Shown: positions 1 to 5,067, counted from the stretch's first letter. The stretch: 5,067 nucleotides of DNA from Spirochaetaceae bacterium (GCA_031269165.1 JAISZQ010000006.1:1-5067); one strand, 5' to 3'. Notes: a model not told the origin generated them from the letters alone. Made by a program: numbers and translations.

Positions 1-62
1 GCAATCCAGGGTGAAGGCCTTCCCCATCTGGATTGCTTCGCCGCTTCGCGGCTCGCAATGAC
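1..62. repeat. 82-bp palindromic repeat, copy A (cut by window edge)
   Basis: This is the inner and right part of the short palindromic repeat that recurs through the window. It starts inside the left arm with GCAATCCAG, runs through the central GAAGGCCTTC palindrome, and ends with CTGGATTGC and GCAATGACA. Apart from one base (C/T in the right arm) it matches copy B, and the right flank ACCCCCGCCGCGTCATTGCG also recurs after copy B. An orphan repeat end, TCATTGCGAGC, lies at about 75-85 between the two copies. The element has no coding potential; the peptides it yields in all frames are spurious. Confidence 0.85.
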
Positions 63-96
63 AACCCCCGCCGCGTCATTGCGAGCAAGCCGCCCG

Positions 97-178
97 TCAT
101 TGCGAGCGGAGCGAAGCAATCCAGGGTGAAGGCCTTCCCCATCTGGATTGCTTTGCCGCTTCGCGGCTCGCAATGACA
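97..178. repeat. 82-bp palindromic repeat, copy B (complete)
   Basis: This is a complete copy. The left arm TCATTGCGAGCGGAGCGAAG runs on to CAATCCAG. A central segment carries the GAAGGCCTTC palindrome, and the right arm runs from CTGGATTGC to CGCAATGACA. The arms are imperfect inverted repeats of about 28-34 bp, so the transcript could fold into one long hairpin in either direction. It resembles a non-autonomous MITE- or REP-type element. No transposase is visible, and no target-site duplication is clear. Confidence 0.9.
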
Positions 179-203
179 ACCCCCGCCGCGTCATTGCGTC
201 CGT

Positions 204-326
204 CCGGGGGGCGTTGCGGGGGTTTCACCCGCAGCGGGGGTAGCGGAAGACGCGCAAACCCTTTTGGAACTTGTAGGGGTTTGCGTGGCTGGAGCGAGGG
301 GGAGGCTTCCCCCACCCTTATCTTTC
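204..326 (+). repeat. ~122-bp structured module, left copy
   Basis: This stretch aligns over its full length with the reverse complement of 3134-3255. Shared blocks in order are CCGGGGG(G)CGTTRCGGGGGT (204-223), GGGGGTNGCGGAAGAC (236-251), GGCTGGAG (287-294), a hairpin with a GGCT loop (stem 298-303 with 308-313), and ACC(C)TTATCTTTC (314-326). The region between blocks two and three differs from the other copy and here forms its own hairpin, CGCAAACCC (253-261) with GGGTTTGCG (277-285). The module ends 116 bp before the LysR start codon. Conserved ends, a conserved terminal loop and a variable middle suggest a mobile or structured RNA element; its function is unknown. Confidence 0.65.
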
Positions 327-382
327 TCCATACCAAAAAAGGCATATACCGATAGGTTTATTTTCATACTGTTCTTTTGGGA

Positions 383-397
383 ATAATGCCGTATTAT
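383..397 (+). promoter_or_regulatory. Candidate LysR-type operator overlapping a -10 box
   Basis: ATAAT-GCCGT-ATTAT is a 15-bp interrupted dyad with 5-bp perfect arms. It fits the T-N11-A form of LysR-type operator sites (T384, A396). TATTAT at 392-397 matches a sigma-70 -10 hexamer in five of six positions and lies inside the right arm. No good -35 hexamer is visible at normal spacing. The site lies 46-60 bp upstream of the LysR start, so negative autoregulation is plausible, as is common in this family. AT-rich dyads also arise by chance, so this is a candidate only. Confidence 0.35.
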
Positions 398-442
398 CTT
401 ACTTGACCAACGCGCCACGATGGTGGTTGGCAGGAGGCGTCT

Positions 443-1381
443 ATGACTATTGCAAATTTAAGACTCATTAAGGAAATCGCGCGGGCCCAGTCCATTACTC
501 AGGCGGCCAATAATCTGGGCATAGCCCAGCCGCATCTTAGCAAAATGCTCAGGGAGTTGGAACGATCGGTCGGGTTTGTGATCTTTGACCGTAGTGTGCG
601 GGGCGTTTTTCCCACAAGCAAGGGGGCCGTGTTCCTCACCTATGTTGACAAAATTCTTGATCAACTGAAAAATATAGACGGCCTTGCCCACACCGATACG
701 ATGGACCGGTTCAGCGTGTCGATCCCCCGTGGCAGTTATATCGCGGAAGGGTTTATCAAGTTTGTTGCCGAAAACGGTTATAAGGAGGGGATGGCTTTTG
801 ACATATCCGAGACGAACTCCGTGGAAACTATTAATGTCCTCGCGGAAAAACGGTTTAATATCGGCGTTGTCCGTTACCCCATCAGTCAGGAAAAATACTT
901 TCTCGATTATCTTGCGGAAAAGGGGCTGAAACACGAACTGATATGGGAGTTTGAAATGCTCCTCCTGATGTCTCCCCAGAATCCGCTCGCCGCCCTTTCC
1001 CAGATAACGCAGGACGACTTGACGCGGCTCGTGGAACTCACCCACGGCGACAATGTGATTCCCTACCGCAGCATGACGGCCTCCAAGTCGTTCTCGGTAA
1101 AGAAGGGGGACACGCTGCAAAGAAAAGTCTATATCTATGACCGGGGGATTCAATTTAGCCTCTTGTGTTCCCTGCCGGACACGTATATGTGGGTCTCGCC
1201 TGTCCCCGACAATGTGTTGAGTACGTTTCACCTGATTCAGCGTCGGTGCCCCCACCCCGAGAACAGTTACCGCGATCTTCTCGTTTTCCGCAAACGGTAC
1301 CGGTTCAGCGACATGGACAAAAACTTTGTCGATTGTGTTTACAAGTTGCGTAACGAGGTGTCGCAGAGGACGTATCAGTAG
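443..1381 (+). CDS. LysR-family transcriptional regulator
   Basis: This 312-residue protein has the usual LysR length. Residues 1-60 form the winged helix-turn-helix: the segment around SITQAANNLGIAQPHLSKML (18-37) carries the family pattern of Ala-Ala-X-X-Leu followed by a recognition helix that ends in LRELE. FDRSVRGVFPTSKGAVFL (48-65) is the typical wing. A linker helix follows to about residue 88, and then a periplasmic-binding-protein-like effector domain (about 90-305). The effector half is too divergent to name a ligand or regulon. The ATG start is supported by AGGAGG at 432-437 with a 5-nt spacer, and the HTH begins at the normal distance from it. The stop is TAG. The gene stands alone and faces the phosphatase gene; a possible autoregulatory operator lies at 383-397. 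The family is clear, the target is not. LysR genes often lie next to the gene they control in divergent orientation, but here the left neighbour is outside the window. Confidence 0.93.
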   Translation: MTIANLRLIKEIARAQSITQAANNLGIAQPHLSKMLRELERSVGFVIFDRSVRGVFPTSKGAVFLTYVDKILDQLKNIDGLAHTDTMDRFSVSIPRGSYIAEGFIKFVAENGYKEGMAFDISETNSVETINVLAEKRFNIGVVRYPISQEKYFLDYLAEKGLKHELIWEFEMLLLMSPQNPLAALSQITQDDLTRLVELTHGDNVIPYRSMTASKSFSVKKGDTLQRKVYIYDRGIQFSLLCSLPDTYMWVSPVPDNVLSTFHLIQRRCPHPENSYRDLLVFRKRYRFSDMDKNFVDCVYKLRNEVSQRTYQ

Positions 1382-1450
1382 GGGGTGTGCTGGAGGCGTT
1401 GTCACCTGCCGTGGAGGCCCTTGGGCGGGTTGTGAGGGAACGAGCATCGG

Positions 1451-1465
1451 CCCCCCTACGGGGGG
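1451..1465. other. C6/G6 hairpin after the LysR gene
   Basis: CCCCCC-TAC-GGGGGG forms a 6-bp all-GC stem with a 3-nt loop, 69 bp after the LysR stop codon. It is not followed by a T-tract on either strand, so it is not a canonical intrinsic terminator. It could still slow RNA polymerase or protect the mRNA 3' end. No better terminator is visible for either convergent gene; the long palindromic repeats next to it may take that role. Confidence 0.4.
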
Positions 1466-1479
1466 AGAACGCCCCTTGT

Positions 1480-1509
1480 CTGGATTGCCGCGCTATGCTC
1501 GCAATGACG
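1480..1509. repeat. 82-bp palindromic repeat, copy C (right half only)
   Basis: Only the right arm is present, from CTGGATTGCCGCGC to CGCAATGACG. The left arm and centre are replaced by unrelated sequence ending GAACGCCCCTTGT. Its downstream spacer (GACGGGTGGTGACGGGCGCA) matches the spacer after copy D, which makes it the truncated first unit of a local tandem array. An orphan end TCATTGCGGGA lies at 1540-1550. Confidence 0.8.
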
Positions 1510-1566
1510 GGTGGTGACGGGCGCAGTGACGTGGCATTGTCATTGCGGGACACGTGGCGGGCATCG

Positions 1567-1648
1567 TCATTGCGAGGAGCGAAGCGACGAAGCAATCCAG
1601 ACGGAGAAGGCCGTCACGCTGGATTGCCGCGCTCCGCTCGCAGTGACG
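1567..1648. repeat. 82-bp palindromic repeat, copy D
   Basis: This is a complete copy, from TCATTGCGAGGAGCGAAGCG to CGCAGTGACG. Its centre, AGACGGAGAAGGCCGTCACG, differs from that of copies A, B and F and is shared with copy E, so it represents a second subtype. It is preceded by GGCGGGCATCG, which also precedes copy E exactly 138 bp later. Confidence 0.9.
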
Positions 1649-1704
1649 GGGGGTGACGGGCGCAATGGCGGGCGGCTGACGGACGCAGTGACGGGCGGGC
1701 ATCG

Positions 1705-1786
1705 TCATTGCGAGGAGCGAAGCGACGAAGCAATCCAGACGAAGAAGGCCGTCACACTGGATTGCCGCGCTTCGCTCGCAATGACG
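1705..1786. repeat. 82-bp palindromic repeat, copy E
   Basis: This is a complete copy of the same subtype as D, with the same 82-bp length and GGCGGGCATCG immediately upstream. It ends 70 bp before the stop codon of the phosphatase gene, so it lies in that gene's 3' region. With C and D it makes a 2.5-unit tandem array of ~138-139 bp period (CTGGATTGC at 1480, 1619 and 1757). The inverted arms could form a long hairpin in transcripts of either convergent gene and might help to end or stabilise them. Confidence 0.9.
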
Positions 1787-1856
1787 GGTGACTCGTTCAC
1801 AATGACGGCCCTCTCATCTCTTGCCGTTAGTCACGAACCTCGCGAACAAATCGCTT

Positions 1857-3113
1857 TCACACATACCGCACCGATGTCTGCTTCAGGTACTTTTCTTCGA
1901 GCAGGGCGGCGATGCGTTTGATGAGGGAACGACGGCTTTCGAGTTCGACGGGCATCGTGGGGTCCTGGTGGGCCTCGTTGAGTTTGGTGCCGACGATAAA
2001 CGTAACGCGGTCGCTGTTCAGAAGGTGGCGAACAAAACGCGAAGCGGCGCGCGAGAAGCTGTTGGGCGAATCCGGGTTCTGCAAAGCGACATTCTGCCAC
2101 GTGTTTCCGGTAAGATTGGCCTCCGCCGCGCCCAGCGTGAGAACGCCTTCGCACACGAGGTCCGCGCCGTCCATCACCTGCACGGCGGGGCTTTCGGCAT
2201 AGTCGAGGGGGTCCCGGAGCGTTTTGCCCAGTTCGCGGGCGATGATTTTCGCCGTGGTGCCGCCTAAAATGACTTTGGTTCCGGTAAACGCCGCGAAGAT
2301 ACGGGCTATCTCGCGGTCGTCTTCCTCGTGGAAAGGCGGACCCGTGATGACCAGCAGGTCGCGTGGCTCGCGGAAGGACACCACGCCGCAACTTATGTCG
2401 TCGTGCGCCGCGCCGTTATCCGCGTTCAGGGCCGCCTTCACGATGCTCTGCGCCAAATCGCGGGCACTCATCAGCGGACGGCGTTCCAGTTCGGCAAGCG
2501 TATGTTCCCGCGCCAGTTCTATTCCCCACCCGTCGCCATAGAACCCCTTCCCGATGCCCGCCTGGGTTACCCCGTCCGAAAAGAACACGATCCGGTCGCC
2601 GGGACAGGCAACATAGGTCGAATAAAACAACGCCTCGTCATCGGAACCGGTGTGCTTGTGCTTCCGTTCTATCGGGATTTTCGTCTTGGGAAGCTCAACG
2701 AGGCGGTTTTCACGCGCAATAATGAGCGGCGGGTTGTCATACTCGATAAAATGAACCGTCATGTCATGGCGGACATCCACCAGCGTAAACGTCGCGTAAC
2801 TTATCCCCCGCGTCCGGCACACGGGGAGGCTGTTGACAATCAGCTCGGCAGCATAACGCGGCGGAATATCCTTCAGCACAAATTCAATCAGCATCGTCGC
2901 GGTCAGCGAAGCGAGAATGTTCGCCTTGATGCCGCTCCCCAGCCCGTCCGAAAGCGCGGTAACAATCCTGCCGCCCGTCTGATTCTTCTTGGAGAGAAAA
3001 ACATCACCGTCCGCATTCTGCCCCGGCTTCCGCTCAAGAAAAGAATCCACCTCGATAAACGTATTCCTGCGTATATCCGTGGAATACGCTTCCCGCTTTT
3101 CGTCCTCCGTCAT
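1857..3113 (-). CDS. SpoIIE-family (PP2C-type) serine/threonine protein phosphatase
   Basis: This is a 418-residue cytoplasmic protein with no signal peptide or membrane segment. Residues 15-247 form a SpoIIE/PP2C-fold phosphatase, which removes phosphate from Ser/Thr of partner proteins using two metal ions. The metal-binding acidic motifs are all present: GDVFL (Asp37), SDGLGSG (Asp56), FFSDGV (Asp180) and HDDIS (Asp238/Asp239). Catalytic activity is therefore expected. Residues 251-418 form an additional domain, with LLVITGPP (253-260), ILGGTTAKIIARELGK (282-297) and VMDGADLVCEGVLTLG (313-328). Proteins of this two-part build are known from anaerobes and are often encoded near [FeFe]-hydrogenase and anti-sigma-type kinase genes; that link comes from family knowledge, not from this window. 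The chosen ATG has GGAGG four bases upstream. The frame stays open a further 57 codons upstream, but those run through the structured repeat module and are not plausible coding sequence. The gene converges on the LysR gene and has no operon partner here. Confidence 0.9.
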   Translation of the reverse strand: MTEDEKREAYSTDIRRNTFIEVDSFLERKPGQNADGDVFLSKKNQTGGRIVTALSDGLGSGIKANILASLTATMLIEFVLKDIPPRYAAELIVNSLPVCRTRGISYATFTLVDVRHDMTVHFIEYDNPPLIIARENRLVELPKTKIPIERKHKHTGSDDEALFYSTYVACPGDRIVFFSDGVTQAGIGKGFYGDGWGIELAREHTLAELERRPLMSARDLAQSIVKAALNADNGAAHDDISCGVVSFREPRDLLVITGPPFHEEDDREIARIFAAFTGTKVILGGTTAKIIARELGKTLRDPLDYAESPAVQVMDGADLVCEGVLTLGAAEANLTGNTWQNVALQNPDSPNSFSRAASRFVRHLLNSDRVTFIVGTKLNEAHQDPTMPVELESRRSLIKRIAALLEEKYLKQTSVRYV

Positions 3114-3133
3114 TTTTCCTCCATAACAAAGCT

Positions 3134-3255
3134 GAAAGATAAGGTGGGGGAAAGCCTTCCCCCTGTCTCCAGCCCCTGTTCCGGTCGTTTCACTCCCTCC
3201 ACATGGTCTTCCGCCACCCCCTTCAACGGGGGTCAGACCCCCGTAACGCCCCCGG
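3134..3255 (-). repeat. ~122-bp structured module, right copy (inverted)
   Basis: This is the reverse-strand counterpart of 204-326. Read on the minus strand it begins CCGGGGGCGTTACGGGGGT, then has a GGGGGT/ACCCCC hairpin and GGGGGTGGCGGAAGAC (3221-3206). Next come a variable middle and GGCTGGAG, then the hairpin GGGGGAA-GGCT-TTCCCCC (3163-3146) and ACCTTATCTTTC (3145-3134). The terminal stem is 7 bp here and 6 bp in the left copy, with the same GGCT loop. The module ends 20 bp before the phosphatase start codon, so it probably lies in that gene's 5' untranslated region. A role as a leader or attenuator is possible, but the T-rich tail is too interrupted for a clear terminator. Confidence 0.65.
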
Positions 3256-3436
3256 ATCTCGGCGGGGCATGGGGACCTACGCAAGCGTAGGTTTGGTGGG
3301 CGTACCCCAAGCGTCCACGGACGGACGCATTACCGAAGCACACCGTAGGTGTGCCACGCCCCGGCCGGAAACCCGAAACAGGACGTTGAGGGTTGTAGGC
3401 CAGCCCCCCGTAACGCCCCCGAATCACAGCGGAGGC
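3238..3436. repeat. Three-hairpin cluster bounded by 32-bp direct repeats
   Basis: Two imperfect direct repeats bound this stretch: 3238-3269 and 3405-3436. They are identical over the first 17 bases (CCCCCGTAACGCCCCCG) and differ at four positions in the rest. Between them lie three hairpins in a row: ACCTACGC/GCGTAGGT (3275-3292, 2-nt centre), GCGTCC/GGACGC (3311-3328) and GCACACC/GGTGTGC (3338-3354, loop GTA). The first direct repeat overlaps the start of the right-hand 122-bp module, so the two families may be parts of one larger element. No credible protein is encoded here and no known RNA family was recognised. Confidence 0.6.
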
Positions 3437-3488
3437 TTGCATCCTGCAGGGTTATTGAACAGGCTATTACCTCGCTCATTGCCGCTCG

Positions 3489-3587
3489 TCATTGCGAGCG
3501 AAGCGAAGCAATCCAGGGTGAAGGCATCCCCCCGCATGGATTGCTTCGTCGCTAACGGCAACTATGTTGCCGCCTCCTCGCAATGAC
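3489..3587. repeat. 82-bp palindromic repeat, copy F, with a hairpin insertion (99 bp)
   Basis: The left arm and centre match copies A and B (TCATTGCGAGC, CAATCCAGGGTGAAGGC). In the right arm, the four bases TCGC seen in copy G are replaced by 21 bases containing CGGCAAC-TAT-GTTGCCG (3556-3572), a 7-bp perfect hairpin with a 3-nt loop. The result is 17 bp longer than the standard unit. The arm then resumes as TCCTCGCAATGACA. Confidence 0.85.
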
Positions 3588-3620
3588 AATGGTTCTCCCG
3601 TCATTGCGGGTGGCCACCTG

Positions 3621-3702
3621 TCATTGCGAGCGGAGCGAAGCAATCCAGTGTGAAGGCTATCCTCGTCTGGATTGCTTCGTCGCTTCGCTCCTCGCAATGA
3701 CA
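3621..3702. repeat. 82-bp palindromic repeat, copy G
   Basis: This is a complete copy, from TCATTGCGAGCGGAGCGAAG to CGCTCCTCGCAATGACA. The outer arms can be extended to TGTCATTG/CAATGACA. An orphan end, TCATTGCGGG, lies just upstream at 3601-3610. Its right arm is the best reference for what copy F looked like before its insertion. Confidence 0.9.
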
Positions 3703-3727
3703 AGACTCTTATCTCTCGTCTCTTCCG

Positions 3728-3754
3728 CAATCCGTGCAATCCGCGTAATCTGTG
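3728..3754 (+). repeat. Three tandem 9-bp units
   Basis: CAATCCGTG, CAATCCGCG and TAATCTGTG follow one another without gaps. The rest of 3703-3925 shows no gene, RNA or further repeat that I can support. A 40-codon frame from 3838 to 3960 overlaps the restriction gene and has no ribosome binding site. Confidence 0.55.
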
Positions 3755-3925
3755 GACCACCTGTTACCCTTAGAATACCACCGGAAAAACCCCTTCGCAT
3801 AATCCAAATGATGGAATATCGCTATACGAGTTTGCTTATGAAAAATGAAAAGCGTCTGTCAACGCGGTCGCTAACCACTATTCATGAACCGCCAACACGC
3901 CCCCTAACCCCGCCGAGCCGTTTTG

Positions 3926-3934
3926 TGCTATCAT
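3926..3934 (+). promoter_or_regulatory. Extended -10 promoter for the restriction gene
   Basis: TG-C-TATCAT matches the extended -10 consensus TGNTATAAT with one mismatch. No -35 hexamer is visible at about 3906-3911, which extended -10 promoters can do without. The hexamer ends 6 bases before the ATG at 3941, so the expected transcription start (7 bases downstream) falls on the A of the start codon. Confidence 0.4.
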
Positions 3935-3940
3935 ATCTGT

Positions 3941-5067
3941 ATGGAAGAGGCGTTTTTTGACCGGCCAATCCTCAATTCCCCCTATCAGCGCCCCGCCCGT
4001 CATTGGGAACTGGACGCCGACGGCCAGCCGACCCAGCATATTGCCGAAAACCGCCGCCGGGCGGAGTTCATCACTCCTGTTCCCAAGCCCCGAAAGCGTA
4101 AAGACCCAAAAAGCCAAAATCAGGCAGAACAGGGCAGTCTGGTGTTCGACGAAGGCATGGGGCTCTCCACCGAGGAGCAGATGTACGACCCCACCGCCGT
4201 CATCAACGAGGTGCGCCGTTATGTTGATGCGTGGCGGGCCCTGCCCGATTCCCGGGACTGGAAGGTAACGCCCGAAACGGCGCGGCTCCTGCGCCATTGG
4301 CGGACCCACCACTTTACCGGCATCCGTCCTTTTTTCTGCCAGATCGAGGCGGCGGAGACGCTCATCTGGCTCACCGAAGTTGTTCCTCGGTTGGGTAAAC
4401 GGGAAAACCGCTTTCTTGAACACCTCAAAAACGCCAACGCCGAGGCAAACCCGGAGTTGCTCCGTATCTGCCTCAAGATGGCTACCGGCGCGGGGAAGAC
4501 CACGGTGATGGCCATGATCATCGCTTGGCAGACTATCAACGCCGTCCGCCGCCCCCAATCGAGACGCTTTACCCGGGGCTTTCTCATCGTTACCCCCGGC
4601 ATCACCATCAGAGACCGGCTCCGGGTACTCTACCCCGGCGATCCCGACAGCTACTACGCCCGGCGGGAACTGGTACCCGAAGATATGCTCGCCTGTCTTG
4701 AAAAGGCCAAGATCGTCATCACCAACTTCCACGCCTTCCGGCTCCGGGACCGGACGAACCTCTCCAAAGGAGGGCGTTCCCTATTGCAAGGCCGGGGCGC
4801 GGCGCTCAACACGCTGGAAACCGAAGGCCAGATGATCCAGCGGGTCATGCCGACCCTCATGGGCCTAAAAAACATCATGGTCATCAATGACGAGGCCCAT
4901 CACTGTTATCGGGAAAAACCAAAAGCCGATGAAGACGTGGCAGAAAAACTGCGGGGCGAGGAAAAGGCCGAGGCGGAGGAAAACAACGAGGCCGCCCGGG
5001 TCTGGGCAAGCGGCCTTGAAATGGTAAAGCGCAAACTGGGCCTTTCCATCGTGGCGGACCTTTCGGC
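3941..5067 (+). CDS. DEAD/DEAH-family restriction endonuclease subunit, BPTD_3080-like (3'-truncated by window)
   Basis: The frame is open from 3941 to the window end (375 complete codons, no stop). Visible helicase/translocase elements are a possible Q-motif glutamine (Gln134 in FFCQIEAAET), Walker A MATGAGKTTVM (180-190), a motif-Ia-like strand FLIVTPG (214-220), IVITNFHAF (258-266), and Walker B/DEAH in VINDEAHHCY (314-323). The N-terminus FFDRPILNSPYQRPARHWEL (5-24) with RRRAEFITP (38-46) resembles the conserved opening of BPTD_3080-type restriction enzymes, which are related to type III Res subunits. Such enzymes use ATP to move along DNA and cut unmodified foreign DNA. The C-terminal helicase half and any nuclease domain lie beyond the window. 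The ATG is chosen because the family-conserved N-terminus begins there; no Shine-Dalgarno sequence precedes it. No methyltransferase gene is upstream. The helicase fold is certain; the exact family name is from memory. Confidence 0.88.
   Translation, partial: MEEAFFDRPILNSPYQRPARHWELDADGQPTQHIAENRRRAEFITPVPKPRKRKDPKSQNQAEQGSLVFDEGMGLSTEEQMYDPTAVINEVRRYVDAWRALPDSRDWKVTPETARLLRHWRTHHFTGIRPFFCQIEAAETLIWLTEVVPRLGKRENRFLEHLKNANAEANPELLRICLKMATGAGKTTVMAMIIAWQTINAVRRPQSRRFTRGFLIVTPGITIRDRLRVLYPGDPDSYYARRELVPEDMLACLEKAKIVITNFHAFRLRDRTNLSKGGRSLLQGRGAALNTLETEGQMIQRVMPTLMGLKNIMVINDEAHHCYREKPKADEDVAEKLRGEEKAEAEENNEAARVWASGLEMVKRKLGLSIVADLS

Noticed and set aside
1..178. CRISPR array made of the repeated CATTGCGAG/CAATCCAG units
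   Set aside because: Units are ~82 bp palindromes with irregular spacing and related spacers, they occur at several separate loci, and no cas gene is present.
298..326. Intrinsic terminator (GGGGGA-GGCT-TCCCCC followed by CTTATCTTTC)
   Set aside because: The tail is broken by A and C residues and lacks a true T-tract. The same structure occurs just upstream of the phosphatase start, where a strong terminator would silence the gene.
458..1447. 329-codon open frame on the minus strand across the LysR gene
   Set aside because: It is the antisense shadow of a clear LysR gene with a strong RBS. Its translation has no recognisable domain, and its start lies in intergenic sequence without a convincing RBS.
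1511..1921. Small ORFs encoding peptides such as RHCEERSDEAIQ and LDCRASLAMTG
   Set aside because: These peptides are translations of the 82-bp palindromic repeat and recur in several frames at every copy. They are annotation artefacts, not genes.
3114..3284. A 57-codon N-terminal extension of the phosphatase
   Set aside because: It would be encoded by the structured module and G/C runs, while the ATG at 3113 has GGAGG at good spacing and the conserved domain begins soon after it.
2328..3290. 320-codon open frame on the plus strand across the phosphatase gene
   Set aside because: It is the antisense of the SpoIIE phosphatase, Arg-rich and without domain logic; it runs into the repeat module upstream.
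3838..3960. 40-codon ORF (MKNEKRLSTRS...) ahead of the restriction gene
   Set aside because: It has no RBS, overlaps the start of the restriction gene out of frame, contains the promoter candidate and shows no recognisable features.
3878..4732. 284-codon open frame on the minus strand across the restriction gene
   Set aside because: The plus strand carries Walker A and DEAH motifs in a continuous frame; the minus-strand product is a shadow.

Overview
This window is a repeat-rich chromosomal segment with three protein genes: a LysR-family regulator (443-1381, +), a SpoIIE-family (PP2C-type) protein phosphatase with an extra C-terminal domain (1857-3113, -), and the first 375 codons of a large DEAD/DEAH-type restriction enzyme that leaves the window at its right edge (3941-5067, +). 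The organism cannot be named from sequence alone. The GC-rich coding style, this phosphatase type and the dense 'CATTGCGAG...CAATCCAG' repeats together resemble host-associated Treponema/Spirochaetales genomes. Bacteroidota or anaerobic Firmicutes are less likely alternatives. This assignment is an inference of moderate to low confidence.

Layout. Bases 1-442 hold one truncated and one complete copy of an ~82-bp palindromic repeat, then a ~122-bp structured module (204-326), then an AT-richer promoter region with a LysR-type operator candidate (383-397) and a strong ribosome binding site. The LysR gene faces the phosphatase gene. The 475 bp between their stop codons hold a C/G hairpin and two and a half tandem units (period ~138 bp), each built around the 82-bp repeat. 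Upstream of the phosphatase lies a second copy of the ~122-bp module in inverted orientation (3134-3255). Next come a cluster of three hairpins bounded by 32-bp direct repeats (3238-3436), two more copies of the 82-bp repeat (3489-3587 with a hairpin insertion, 3621-3702), and a short 9-bp tandem repeat. The restriction gene then begins, apparently leaderless, right behind an extended -10 promoter.

How the parts relate. The three genes do not form an operon: the first two are convergent, and the third is read away from the second. Nothing shows that they act together. LysR is a transcription factor with unknown target and ligand. The phosphatase is probably a signalling protein of a kind often encoded near [FeFe]-hydrogenases, but no hydrogenase is present here. 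The third gene is an anti-phage restriction component whose partner methyltransferase is not upstream. The most unusual content is non-coding: at least two, possibly three, repeat families with conserved secondary structure, one of which brackets the LysR/phosphatase pair as inverted copies.
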